DNA from: Microbacterium sp.
GTDB taxonomy: Bacteria > Actinomycetota > Actinomycetes > Actinomycetales > Microbacteriaceae
Assembly: GCF_026393345.1 (NCBI RefSeq)
Contig: NZ_JAPLAI010000034.1
Coordinates: 1-45,646, forward strand
Direction: 5' to 3'
DNA length: 45,646 bases
Positions within the stretch are counted from its first letter, which is position 1. Every line of letters starts with the position of its first letter. Made by a program: the position numbers and the translations under genes. Below, one piece after another: positions 16,094-23,401 of the stretch. Under the pieces are notes generated by a model. It had not been told where the DNA came from and made no database searches. It saw only the letters and a program-made list of their open reading frames with translations.

Positions 16094-17083
16094 ATGCCCG
16101 CACGTGATCTCGCCGCCCTGCCCAAGGGGCACCTGCACATCCATCTGGAAGCGGCCATGCGGCCCGCGACCCTCGCCGAACTCGCCGAGACCATGGAGGT
16201 GACCATTCCGGAAACGAGCGGCTTCTCCGGCTTCACCGCCTTCGCCGACACCTACCTGGGACTGCTTGCCGTGCTCTCGGAGCCGGCGAACCTGGACCGG
16301 CTCATCGACGAGGCCGTGGCAGACGCCGCGCACGACGGCGTCGCCTACATCGAGTTCGGCGTGAGCCCGCAGTTCTACGCCGAGACCTTCGGCTCTGCCG
16401 CCGCGGCGCTCGATGCGCATCTCGCCGCCTCCCGCGCCGCGGGGGAGCGGCACGGCGTCGAGGTCGCCCTGAGCGTGACGGTCGACCGCACCACCGGAGC
16501 CGCCGAGGCGATCGCCCTCGCCGAGGTCGCCGCATCCCGCGCAGGTCAGGGCGTCGTCTCGCTGGGGCTCGCGAACGAGGAGCGCGGCTACCCCGCGGCC
16601 GACTTCGCCGAGGCCTTCGCCATCGCCCGGGCGGCGGGCCTGCAATCCACCCCTCACGCGGGCGAGCTCGTCGGACCCGAGTCCGTCTGGCAGGCCGTCG
16701 AGGTGCTGCACGCCGACCGGGTCCTCCACGGCGTGCGCGCGGTCGAAGACCCGACGCTCGTCGCGACCCTCGCCGAGCGCGGTATCTGCCTGGATGTCTG
16801 CCCCACCTCGAACGTGCTGCTCGACGTCGTCGATGACCTCGCCGTGCACCCGCTGCCGCAGCTGCTCGCCGCCGGCGTCCGCTGCTCCATCAACGCCGAT
16901 GACCCGATCCTGTTCGGCCCCGGCATCCTCGAGGAGTACGTGGCCGCGCGCGAGCAGATCGGTCTCACCGACGCGCAACTGGCCGCCTGCGCGTGGAGTT
17001 CCATCGAGACGACCCTCGCCTCGCCCGAGACCAAGGCGCGAGCGAAGGCCGGCATCGACGCCTGGCTGGCGGCGGCGGCGTGA
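16094..17083 (+). CDS. add: Adenosine deaminase
   Basis: This 329-aa zinc enzyme of the amidohydrolase superfamily should convert adenosine to inosine. The metal ligands appear in LPKGHLHIHLEAAMRP (HxH) near the N-terminus. The catalytic block is HAGELVGPESVW, followed by RVLHGVRAVED (His), CPTSNVLL and SINADDPILFG (metal Asp). The canonical opening is HxHLxGxLRP. Here it is HIHLEAAMRP, as in many actinobacterial homologues, so adenine or another purine nucleoside could be the actual substrate. The stop codon overlaps the next gene's start by 4 bases, making the flavin monooxygenase its translational partner. Confidence 0.83.
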   Translation: MPARDLAALPKGHLHIHLEAAMRPATLAELAETMEVTIPETSGFSGFTAFADTYLGLLAVLSEPANLDRLIDEAVADAAHDGVAYIEFGVSPQFYAETFGSAAAALDAHLAASRAAGERHGVEVALSVTVDRTTGAAEAIALAEVAASRAGQGVVSLGLANEERGYPAADFAEAFAIARAAGLQSTPHAGELVGPESVWQAVEVLHADRVLHGVRAVEDPTLVATLAERGICLDVCPTSNVLLDVVDDLAVHPLPQLLAAGVRCSINADDPILFGPGILEEYVAAREQIGLTDAQLAACAWSSIETTLASPETKARAKAGIDAWLAAAA

Positions 17084-18438
17084 GCGCCCCGCTTCACTTC
17101 GGCGTCTTCGAGGTCTTCGCCCCGCAGGTCGGCGGCACCTACAGCTGGGCGCACCCGGCGAACGATGCGGTCGACTTCCTCGACCGGCACCGCTGGGTCC
17201 GCATGGCGAAGGTCATGGACCGCACCGGATACGACTTCCTCTTCTTCGCCGACAGCTACGGCTACCCGATGGTGAACGGCGACATCGCGGAGATGTCGGT
17301 GCGGGCCGCGATCAACTTCCCGGCGCTGGACCCGGCCACGATCATCCCGATCCTCGCGCACGAGACCGAGCGGCTCGGCTTCGTCGTGACCGCCAGCACC
17401 GGGATCGACCACCCGGTGCAGCTGGCGCGCAAGTACGCAACGCTCGACCACGTCACCGGCGGGCGGATCGGCTGGAACATCGTGACCGGCTCGTCGCAGA
17501 ACGCCGTGGCTGCCCTCTTCGGGCACGACGAGATGGTCGCCCACGACGACCGCTACGAGATGGCGCAGGAGTACGTGGAGCTCGCCCGCGCGTTCTGGGA
17601 AGACTCCTGGGACGACGACGCCCTCCTCGCCGACGCCGAGTCGGGGGTGTACATCCACCCCGAACGCCTTCGTGCCGTCGACTTCGACGGCATCCACTAT
17701 CGTTCCCACGGTCACTTCACCGTGCCGCCGTCCCCGCAGCGCACCCCCGTGCTGTTCCAGGCGGGCACGTCCCCGAAGGGCAAAGCGCTCGCCGCGGCAA
17801 CGGCGGAGGGTGTGTTCATCCAGGCGACCACGCCGGAGTTCACGGCCAAGAACGCCGCCGACATCCGGCGCCTCGCCGCGGAAGCCGGCCGCGACCCGCA
17901 GTCGATCCGCATCATCGCGGGGCTCACGGCGGTGGTCGCGGAGACGGATGAGGCCGCACAGGCGCTGTTCGACGAGTTCTACGCCATGCAGTCCGATGAA
18001 CTGGTCGCCTCGCTCTACGCCGGTAACACCGGCATCAACCTGCTGGACCTCGACCCCGACGGCACGATCGAGCAGGCATTCGAGCGCGGCGGCCCGGTGG
18101 GACAGATGGGCACGAGCAACATCGAGCGGTTCCGGGAGGGTGCGGGTCGTCCCGCCCCGACCGTGCGGGAGATCCTGGACGAACTGCGCGGCCGTGGCAC
18201 GCGCGGGTTCCGGCTCATCGGATCGGCGCAGACCGTCGCCGACGGCATCGCGGAGCTCGCCGAGCAGACGGGCGTGGACGGCTTCATGCTGGAGCCGATC
18301 TTCGGTACCCGTGACGTGCAGGCGTTCGGCGAGCAGGTGCTGCCGCTCCTGCGGGAGCGCGGCCTCGCGGCCGACCCGGTCGGCCAGACCCTCCGCGAGC
18401 ACATCTCTGGCGAGGCGGGCCACACCCGGCTCGGCTGA
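17080..18438 (+). CDS. NtaA/SnaA/DszA-family FMN-dependent monooxygenase
   Basis: This 452-aa bacterial-luciferase-like (LLM) enzyme starts at GTG 17080 in a GTGA overlap with add. Family landmarks are YSWAHPANDAVDFLD, AKVMDRTGYDFLFFAD, TGGRIGWNIVTGSSQNA, the HDDRYEMAQEYVELARAFWE block and PVLFQAGTSPKG. These belong to the nitrilotriacetate monooxygenase component A group, which uses FMNH2 supplied by a separate reductase to oxidise amines, sulfones or similar substrates. The natural substrate is unknown. No reductase gene is adjacent; the nearest candidate in this window is the FMN reductase at 32954. Coupling to a purine deaminase is unexpected. The stop lies 1 base from the convergent TetR gene's stop. 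Confidence 0.83.
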   Translation: MSAPLHFGVFEVFAPQVGGTYSWAHPANDAVDFLDRHRWVRMAKVMDRTGYDFLFFADSYGYPMVNGDIAEMSVRAAINFPALDPATIIPILAHETERLGFVVTASTGIDHPVQLARKYATLDHVTGGRIGWNIVTGSSQNAVAALFGHDEMVAHDDRYEMAQEYVELARAFWEDSWDDDALLADAESGVYIHPERLRAVDFDGIHYRSHGHFTVPPSPQRTPVLFQAGTSPKGKALAAATAEGVFIQATTPEFTAKNAADIRRLAAEAGRDPQSIRIIAGLTAVVAETDEAAQALFDEFYAMQSDELVASLYAGNTGINLLDLDPDGTIEQAFERGGPVGQMGTSNIERFREGAGRPAPTVREILDELRGRGTRGFRLIGSAQTVADGIAELAEQTGVDGFMLEPIFGTRDVQAFGEQVLPLLRERGLAADPVGQTLREHISGEAGHTRLG

Positions 18439-18439
18439 G

Positions 18440-19033
18440 TCAGCTCGGATCGACCGCCGCGGTCGGGGCCGCGAACAGCGCCTCGACCGCGGCATCGTGC
18501 GCGGCGTCCAGCGCGGACGGTTCCCCGCTCGTGAGCAGCTCGGTCTGCAGGCCCCGCCACAGCGCGAGCAGCTGCAGGGTCGCCCGGGCCGCCGCATCCG
18601 GAGCCCACCCGTGCGCCCGGAACGCGGCCCGGATGCCGTCCGGCCAGTGCGTCGCCAGCACCCCCAGCTGCGCCCGGTTCTCCTCCGGCGCGCGCATGGC
18701 GAGAGCGAGCACCTCGAAGAACAGGCGGTGGTACTCGTGGTGCTCCTCGGCGCGCAGCACCCGCCAACCGGCGGACAGCACCGCCGGCATCGATCCGGGT
18801 CCGGACAGCGACGGGATCAACGCGGCGAGCCCGGGGAATCTCCCGTAGGCCTCGAGGGTCGCCCGGGTGAACAGCTCGTCCTTCGATCCGAAGTAGTACA
18901 GCAGCATCCGGTTGTTCGATCCGATGGCCTTCGCCAGCTGCGACAACGAGAGCGACACGACGCCCCGCTCGAGGATCACGGACACTGCCGCATCGAGCAG
19001 GCGCTGCGCTTCGGGGGAATCGGCGTCCGTCAC
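18440..19033 (-). CDS. TetR-family transcriptional regulator
   Basis: This 197-aa protein has an N-terminal helix-turn-helix of the TetR type (residues ~10-55: AAVSVILERGVVSLSLSQLA, then MLLYYFGSKDELF, the YFxSKDEL recognition-helix end). The C-terminal ~140 residues form the variable ligand-binding region, rich in Ala, Leu and Trp. The GTG start 19033 is preceded by minus-strand TAGGCT at 6 bases, so the mRNA is probably leaderless. It lies tail-to-tail with the NtaA-type monooxygenase and diverges from FKBP. Its ligand is unknown, and the adjacent monooxygenase operon is a reasonable target by position only. Confidence 0.85.
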   Translation of the reverse strand: MTDADSPEAQRLLDAAVSVILERGVVSLSLSQLAKAIGSNNRMLLYYFGSKDELFTRATLEAYGRFPGLAALIPSLSGPGSMPAVLSAGWRVLRAEEHHEYHRLFFEVLALAMRAPEENRAQLGVLATHWPDGIRAAFRAHGWAPDAAARATLQLLALWRGLQTELLTSGEPSALDAAHDAAVEALFAAPTAAVDPS

Positions 19034-19039
19034 CGGCCC

Positions 19040-19045
19040 AGCCTA
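19040..19045 (-). promoter_or_regulatory. -10 box of the TetR gene (leaderless type)
   Basis: Minus-strand TAGGCT, 6 bases before GTG 19033. Confidence 0.55.
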
Positions 19046-19071
19046 GGCGAGCCGGACCCGCCCGGATCAAG

Positions 19072-19122
19072 ACTCAGCGCCCGGTGCCGCGGCGATGCCT
19101 GCGTGACTCCCGAGCGCTGAGT
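19072..19122. repeat. Intergenic palindrome between TetR and FKBP genes (ACTCAGCGC family)
   Basis: ACTCAGCGC (19072-19080) pairs with GCGCTGAGT (19114-19122) across a 33-nt GC-rich loop that can extend the helix with bulges. It lies in a divergent promoter region, so it is not a terminator. It may be a regulatory site or a REP-like repeat. Confidence 0.6.
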
Positions 19123-19205
19123 TGGTCTGACATCAGGATGCGCCGGGCTTCCCGCGCTGTCAAGAGGTCGGCGCGCGGGGGCTCCCGTCATGCTTGGATG
19201 GAGGC

Positions 19206-19574
19206 ATGACTGACAACCGCACGAAGCCCGAGTTCGACGCTCCCGCAGGTCCCGCCCCCGCGGATCTGGTGATCCGCGACATCATCGTCGGCGACGGTGA
19301 CGAAGCGGCGCCCGGCGACACCGTCACGGTGCACTACGCCGGCGTCGAGTACGAGTCCGGCGAGGAGTTCGACTCCTCCTGGGGCCGTGGCGAGAGCATC
19401 CAGTTCCCGCTCCGCGGCCTCATCCAGGGATGGCAGGACGGTATCCCCGGCATGAAGGTCGGCGGCCGTCGCGAGCTGGTCATCCCGCCGCACCTGGCCT
19501 ACGGTCCTGCCGGGGGTCACTTCCTCGGTGGCAAGACCCTGATTTTCATCATCGACCTGCTCAAGGTCGGCTGA
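19206..19574 (+). CDS. FKBP-type peptidyl-prolyl cis-trans isomerase
   Basis: This 122-aa single-domain FKBP is without a signal peptide, so it is cytoplasmic. The fold signature is complete: VTVHYAGVEYESGEEFDSSW, FPLRGLIQGWQDGIPGMKVG, RRELVIPPHLAYG and a final LIFIIDLLKV strand. It catalyses proline isomerisation during protein folding. ATG 19206 is preferred to the upstream in-frame TTG 19194. The GGAGG directly before the ATG is too close to serve as a normal ribosome-binding site, so the mRNA may be leaderless with a weak TTGGAT -10. A good intrinsic terminator follows. Confidence 0.9.
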   Translation: MTDNRTKPEFDAPAGPAPADLVIRDIIVGDGDEAAPGDTVTVHYAGVEYESGEEFDSSWGRGESIQFPLRGLIQGWQDGIPGMKVGGRRELVIPPHLAYGPAGGHFLGGKTLIFIIDLLKVG

Positions 19575-19590
19575 GACTTCACCTCCACCA

Positions 19591-19626
19591 CGATGCCCCG
19601 GGGTCGCCTCCGGGGCATCGTCGTTT
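19591..19626 (+). terminator. Intrinsic terminator after FKBP gene
   Basis: Stem CGATGCCCCGG (19591-19601) pairs with CCGGGGCATCG (19610-19620) over 11 bp with an 8-nt loop, followed by TCGTTT. Confidence 0.8.
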
Positions 19627-19642
19627 CCGGGTGCGAAAAGAT

Positions 19643-19660
19643 TTCATTCGCGGGAATGAA
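19643..19660. promoter_or_regulatory. Operator-like palindrome upstream of yceI-family gene
   Basis: TTCATTC-GCGG-GAATGAA is a perfect 7+7 bp inverted repeat in an AT-richer patch about 67 bases before the YceI start. Its size suits a dimeric winged-helix repressor such as MarR. No regulator gene is adjacent. Confidence 0.5.
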
Positions 19661-19726
19661 TCCGTGGCCGAGCCGGTTTCAGCCCTCGAGAGCCGCGACA
19701 GGCGCGGCGGACAACTTGGAGTGAAC

Positions 19727-20287
19727 ATGAGCGACACCACCACGATTGAGATCCCCGGTTACAAGGCGGGCACCTGGGTGCTGGACCCCTCGCACAGCGA
19801 GGTGCGGTTCAGCGTCCGCCACATGATGATCTCGAAGGTCCGCGGCGTGTTCGCCGTGAAGAGCGCCACCATCGTCGCCCCGGAGAACCCGCTCGAGACC
19901 ACCGTGACCGCCTCGGTCGATGCCGCCTCGATCGACACCAAGGACGAGGGTCGCGACGCCCACCTGCGCTCCGCCGACTTCTTCGATGTCGAGACCTTCC
20001 CGACGATCGACTTCGTGTCCACCGGCGTGCGCGTCGAAGACGGCAATTTCCTCGTCGACGGCAACCTGACCCTTCACGGCGTCACCAAGCCCGTCACGTT
20101 CGAGGTCGAGTTCGGCGGATTCGGCACGGACCCGTACGGCAACTACAAGGCCGGCGCGACGGCGAAGACCGTCATCAACCGTGAGGACTTCGGCCTCACC
20201 TGGAACACCGCGCTTGAGACCGGCGGCGTGCTGGTCGGCAAGGACGTCACCATCGAGCTCGACCTGCAGGGTTCGATCCAGGCCTGA
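19727..20287 (+). CDS. YceI-family lipid-binding protein
   Basis: This 186-aa protein starts at ATG 19727 after TTGGAGTG. YceI proteins form a lipocalin-like barrel that binds isoprenoid-type lipids. Hallmarks seen are WVLDPSHSEVRFSVRHMMIS, VRGVFAVKSATI, ASVDAASIDTKDEGRDAHLR, SADFFDVETFPTIDF and the strand pair DGNLTLHGVTKPVTFEVEF. No signal peptide is present, so it is a cytoplasmic member, unlike E. coli YceI. It is monocistronic with a palindromic operator candidate upstream and a strong terminator downstream. Confidence 0.9.
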   Translation: MSDTTTIEIPGYKAGTWVLDPSHSEVRFSVRHMMISKVRGVFAVKSATIVAPENPLETTVTASVDAASIDTKDEGRDAHLRSADFFDVETFPTIDFVSTGVRVEDGNFLVDGNLTLHGVTKPVTFEVEFGGFGTDPYGNYKAGATAKTVINREDFGLTWNTALETGGVLVGKDVTIELDLQGSIQA

Positions 20288-20303
20288 TCTTCAGAGCCAC
20301 GAA

Positions 20304-20343
20304 GGGGACGGATGCGGTGTCACACCGCATCCGTCCCCTTTTT
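20304..20343. terminator. Strong intrinsic terminator between YceI and EamA genes
   Basis: A perfect 16-bp stem GGGGACGGATGCGGTG (20304-20319) with a 3-nt loop is followed by TTTTT. It ends yceI and, read from the other strand, could end the convergent EamA transcript at 20355. The stem contains both orientations of the GGATGCGG octamer. Confidence 0.9.
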
Positions 20344-20354
20344 CGATGTCCGAC

Positions 20355-21302
20355 TCAGCGCGCTGCGGCTGAGCGTCGCGGGAATCGCAGGCGACCCTGC
20401 GCCAGCAGGATTCCCGCGAACACGATGAGCGCGCCCACCGGCTCGTTCCAGGACACCGTCTCACCCAGCAGCAGCACGCCGAGGACCACGCCCACCACCG
20501 GGGTGACATAGGTCACGGTGGAGGCGCGCGTGGGACCCCATGCCCGGACCGCGTTCTGGTTCCAGATGTACGCGACCCCGGTGCCGAGGCACCCGAGGAG
20601 CAGCATGGAGACCACGATCGGCAGGTCGAGGCGGATCGGGGTCAGGGCGATCGCGGGGGTCAGCAGCAGCATGATCACCGCCCCGATCCCGATGTTCAGG
20701 AACGAGAACGTCAGCGCGGTCGTCCCCGAATTCGCGAGGAACCGGCGCATGTACGCGAGGCTGAACCCATAGCAGGCGGTCGCGCCGAGCAGGGCGAGCT
20801 GCGCCACGAGGTCGTCGCTGAGACCCAGGCCGTGCCATGGGCCGATGATGACGACGACCCCGCCGATGCCGACCGCGATGCCGAGGATCTGTAGCACGCT
20901 CAGCTTCTCCACCCGGAAGAGGAGCCCCGCGGCGATAGCGGTCATGATCGGCGTCGTGGCGTTGTAGATGCTGCCAAGGCCCGAGCTCACGTGCTGCTCC
21001 GCCCACGCGAACAGCAGGTACGGCACGACGCAGAACGTCACCGCGAGCACGGTCATGTGCGCCCAGATCCGGGGGTTCCGCGGCAGCCGTTCGCGCCGGA
21101 CCAGCATGAAGACGCCGAGGGTGAGCGCGCCGAGCACGAGCCGCGACCATGCCACCTGCGGGGCGGACAGCCCGCCGAGTCCCACCTTCATGAACAGGAA
21201 GCTGGCACCCCAGATGACGCCGAGCAGCACGAACTGCACCGTGGTGGCGGCGGACGAAGGGGCCGGAGCCGCGAGAACGGGCGGTGGCGTGCGAGATGTC
21301 AC
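20355..21302 (-). CDS. EamA/DMT-superfamily transporter
   Basis: This 315-aa membrane protein has ten predicted transmembrane helices in two EamA repeats. The first opens with LLGVIWGASFLFMKVGLGGL and the second with LALLGATACYGFSLAYMRRF. The closing block TRASTVTYVTPVVGVVLGVLLLGE is typical of RhaT/YdcZ-like drug/metabolite exporters. The substrate is unknown. GTG 21302 is chosen over an upstream in-frame ATG because a minus-strand TACAGT lies 6 bases before it, giving a leaderless start. It is in the same orientation as the MFS gene upstream, with a 79-bp gap. Confidence 0.87.
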   Translation of the reverse strand: MTSRTPPPVLAAPAPSSAATTVQFVLLGVIWGASFLFMKVGLGGLSAPQVAWSRLVLGALTLGVFMLVRRERLPRNPRIWAHMTVLAVTFCVVPYLLFAWAEQHVSSGLGSIYNATTPIMTAIAAGLLFRVEKLSVLQILGIAVGIGGVVVIIGPWHGLGLSDDLVAQLALLGATACYGFSLAYMRRFLANSGTTALTFSFLNIGIGAVIMLLLTPAIALTPIRLDLPIVVSMLLLGCLGTGVAYIWNQNAVRAWGPTRASTVTYVTPVVGVVLGVLLLGETVSWNEPVGALIVFAGILLAQGRLRFPRRSAAAR

Positions 21303-21308
21303 CTCGCG

Positions 21309-21314
21309 ACTGTA
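21309..21314 (-). promoter_or_regulatory. -10 box of the EamA gene (leaderless type)
   Basis: Minus-strand TACAGT, 6 bases before GTG 21302. Confidence 0.5.
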
Positions 21315-21381
21315 GTGGCGCGGGCCGACACCGCCGGGCCGCGAGGAGCACAACGGCCGGAATCCGCCGGTCATCGGCAGC

Positions 21382-22692
21382 TCAGGGGACGGGGTGCTCT
21401 GCGTCGTAGGCGCGGAACCCGGGGTTGAACCGCACCAGCACTCCGACCAGCGCGATGATGAGGAAGCCGCCGAGGAGTGGCGGGAACCACAGCGTCGTCA
21501 GTGTGGCGAGAGCGCCCGCGTAGAGCGCCCCGATGCGGGGGCCGCCGGCGACGACGACCATGAAGACGCCCTGCAGCCGGCCGCGCATGCTGTCCGGGAC
21601 CGCGGACTGCATCATGGTCGACCGGAAGATGGCGGAGACGTTGTCGGCCGCCCCGGAGACCGCCAGCACCACGCAGGCCAGCACGATGAGGACCGTGTTC
21701 GCGGAGGTCTCACCGACCGTGTCCGGCGCGAACCAGCCGAGCTGCGCGGCCAGCAGTACCGCGCCGAACAGGGCGATCGCCGCCCCGTACACCTGGATGG
21801 AGCGTTGGATGCCGACGCCGTGCGCGCGCACCCGGCCCACCGGCCCGGAGAACAGACTCGACAGGAACGCCCCGGCGGCGACCGCGGCGGTGAGGATGCC
21901 GGTGGTGATCGCGCCGCCGCCCAGGAGCACCGCCCCGATGCCGGGGAACAGGGCCAGCGGCTGCCCGAAGGTCATCGCGATGATGTCGAGGATGTACTGC
22001 AGCCGGATGTTAGCCGCCCCCTTGAGGAACCGCATCCCGTCGCGGAGCGATTCCAGCCCGGGTTTGACGATGACGCCCTCCGGCCGGATCGCGGGCAGCG
22101 TCCACAGCCCGAGGAACAGCGAGGTCATGAGGACCACGTCTATCGAATACGTCCAGGCGTAACCGGCGAACGCCACGAGGACACCGGCGAGCGCGGGGCC
22201 CGCCATCACCATGATGCCGACGGTGATGCCCTGCAGCGCCGCGGCTGCCGGGAGCAGTTCGCGGGGGAGAAGGCGGGGCGTGATCGCCGAGCGGGTGGCG
22301 CTGACGATCGAGTTCGCGGCCGAGTTGACGATGCTGAGCGCGTAGAGCCACCACACCGTCTCGTTGCCGGTCCACGCAAGGATCGCCAGCAGCAGGGTGG
22401 AGGCGAACGTGACCGCGGCGGCCGAGAGGGCGACCACGCGACGGTCGAAGGCGTCCGCCAGCATCCCGCCGTAGAGTCCGGCGAGGACCATGGGTACGAG
22501 GCCCGCCACCGCCACCATCGCCACCGCGAGGTCGGAGGAGGTCAGGGCGTACACGTGCAGCATGACCGCGACGATGGTCAGTTGCCCGCCCATGCCGGAG
22601 AGGGTCGATCCGATCCACAGGCGCGTGAACGCGGGACTGGTGCGGAAGGGACGCAGGTCGATGAAGTGGCGGGCGCCGAGCCTCGCCATCAC
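21382..22692 (-). CDS. MFS transporter (MFS_3 / EntS-like)
   Basis: This ~436-aa protein has twelve hydrophobic segments. The intracellular loop GMLADAFDRRVV is the RxG-type A-motif of the DHA3/MFS_3 group, to which the enterobactin exporter EntS and macrolide exporters belong. The opening FRTSPAFTRLWIGSTLSGMG and the late MQSAVPDSMRGRLQGVFMV are characteristic of this group. Start is GTG 22692 or the adjacent ATG 22689. The substrate is unknown; nothing nearby encodes a siderophore or antibiotic pathway. A minus-strand TAGCCT at 22737-22732 could be its -10. Confidence 0.85.
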   Translation of the reverse strand: MMARLGARHFIDLRPFRTSPAFTRLWIGSTLSGMGGQLTIVAVMLHVYALTSSDLAVAMVAVAGLVPMVLAGLYGGMLADAFDRRVVALSAAAVTFASTLLLAILAWTGNETVWWLYALSIVNSAANSIVSATRSAITPRLLPRELLPAAAALQGITVGIMVMAGPALAGVLVAFAGYAWTYSIDVVLMTSLFLGLWTLPAIRPEGVIVKPGLESLRDGMRFLKGAANIRLQYILDIIAMTFGQPLALFPGIGAVLLGGGAITTGILTAAVAAGAFLSSLFSGPVGRVRAHGVGIQRSIQVYGAAIALFGAVLLAAQLGWFAPDTVGETSANTVLIVLACVVLAVSGAADNVSAIFRSTMMQSAVPDSMRGRLQGVFMVVVAGGPRIGALYAGALATLTTLWFPPLLGGFLIIALVGVLVRFNPGFRAYDAEHPVP

Positions 22693-22767
22693 CGCGGGGT
22701 TCCGAGGGCGGGGGTGTGCAGCACGTCTGCGAGGCTAGCCGGTCCGCGAGGGGGAGTGGTGCGCACG

Positions 22768-22797
22768 TTCGCCCCCGCATCCGTTCGCTGGTAAGCT
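22768..22797 (+). promoter_or_regulatory. Promoter of rpsO
   Basis: TTCGCC (22768-22773), an 18-bp spacer, then TAAGCT (22792-22797). The predicted leader of ~85 bases matches the long leaders of rpsO genes, where S15 can autoregulate translation. Confidence 0.5.
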
Positions 22798-22888
22798 ATG
22801 GAGGTTGCCGTTAGATCGGCCGCGGATGAAGAGAGCTCGCACATTCTGTGACGGGCGCCGCGCAATGAGCAGAGAGGGGATCGAATCT

Positions 22889-23158
22889 ATGGCTCTGGAA
22901 GCAGAAACCAAGAAGGCGATCATCGAAGAGTACGCAACGCACCCCGGTGACACCGGATCCCCCGAGGTGCAGGTCGCGCTGATGACGCAGCGCATCAAGG
23001 ACCTCACCGAGCACCTCAAGGAGCACAAGCACGACCACCACTCGCGTCGTGGCCTGTTCCTGCTCGTGGGTCAGCGCCGTCGTCTGCTCGGCTACCTTCA
23101 GGACATCGACATCACGCGTTACCGCAAGCTGATCGAGCGCCTCGGTCTGCGTCGCTGA
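22889..23158 (+). CDS. rpsO: 30S ribosomal protein S15
   Basis: This 89-aa protein matches S15 over its full length: [50 protein letters not shown] and [12 protein letters not shown]. It binds the 16S rRNA central domain early in 30S assembly. The start ATG 22889 follows AGAGAGGGG. In many bacteria rpsO lies directly before pnp, but here pnp is about 15.5 kb downstream. A hairpin terminator follows. Confidence 0.97.
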   Translation: MALEAETKKAIIEEYATHPGDTGSPEVQVALMTQRIKDLTEHLKEHKHDHHSRRGLFLLVGQRRRLLGYLQDIDITRYRKLIERLGLRR

Positions 23159-23251
23159 CGCAGACCCGAAAAGCGCAGTCTTGAAGCGAGTGCCGGCGTC
23201 AGCCGGTGCGAGTCGCCGCTCACGCAGCGCATCCCGCGTATATCGCTTTCT

Positions 23252-23286
23252 CGAAGGGCCGTCCCACGGTGTGGGGCGGCCCTTCG
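23252..23286 (+). terminator. Terminator hairpin after rpsO
   Basis: CGAAGGGCCG pairs with CGGCCCTTCG, extended inward by a wobble pair and CCCAC/GTGGG, closing a GGT loop. It is followed by TCGT only, so the U-tract is weak. Confidence 0.75.
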
Positions 23287-23315
23287 TCGTACCCCGCTCC
23301 TCCTGACCGCGAAAC

Positions 23316-23370
23316 GGGTTCTGGGCCCCGAGGCCCGGGGATTTACCCACGGTTTCGGGGCCCAGAACCC
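23316..23370. repeat. Long palindrome between rpsO and the 2OG oxygenase gene
   Basis: GGGTTCTGGGCCCCGA (23316-23331) and its exact complement at 23355-23370 form a 16-bp perfect stem around a 23-nt loop. It lies between convergent genes and may end the minus-strand transcript, but it lacks U-tracts and resembles an intergenic repeat. Confidence 0.75.
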
Positions 23371-23401
23371 ATCTCGGTGTCAGCCGGCGGTCAGGGACGC
23401 G

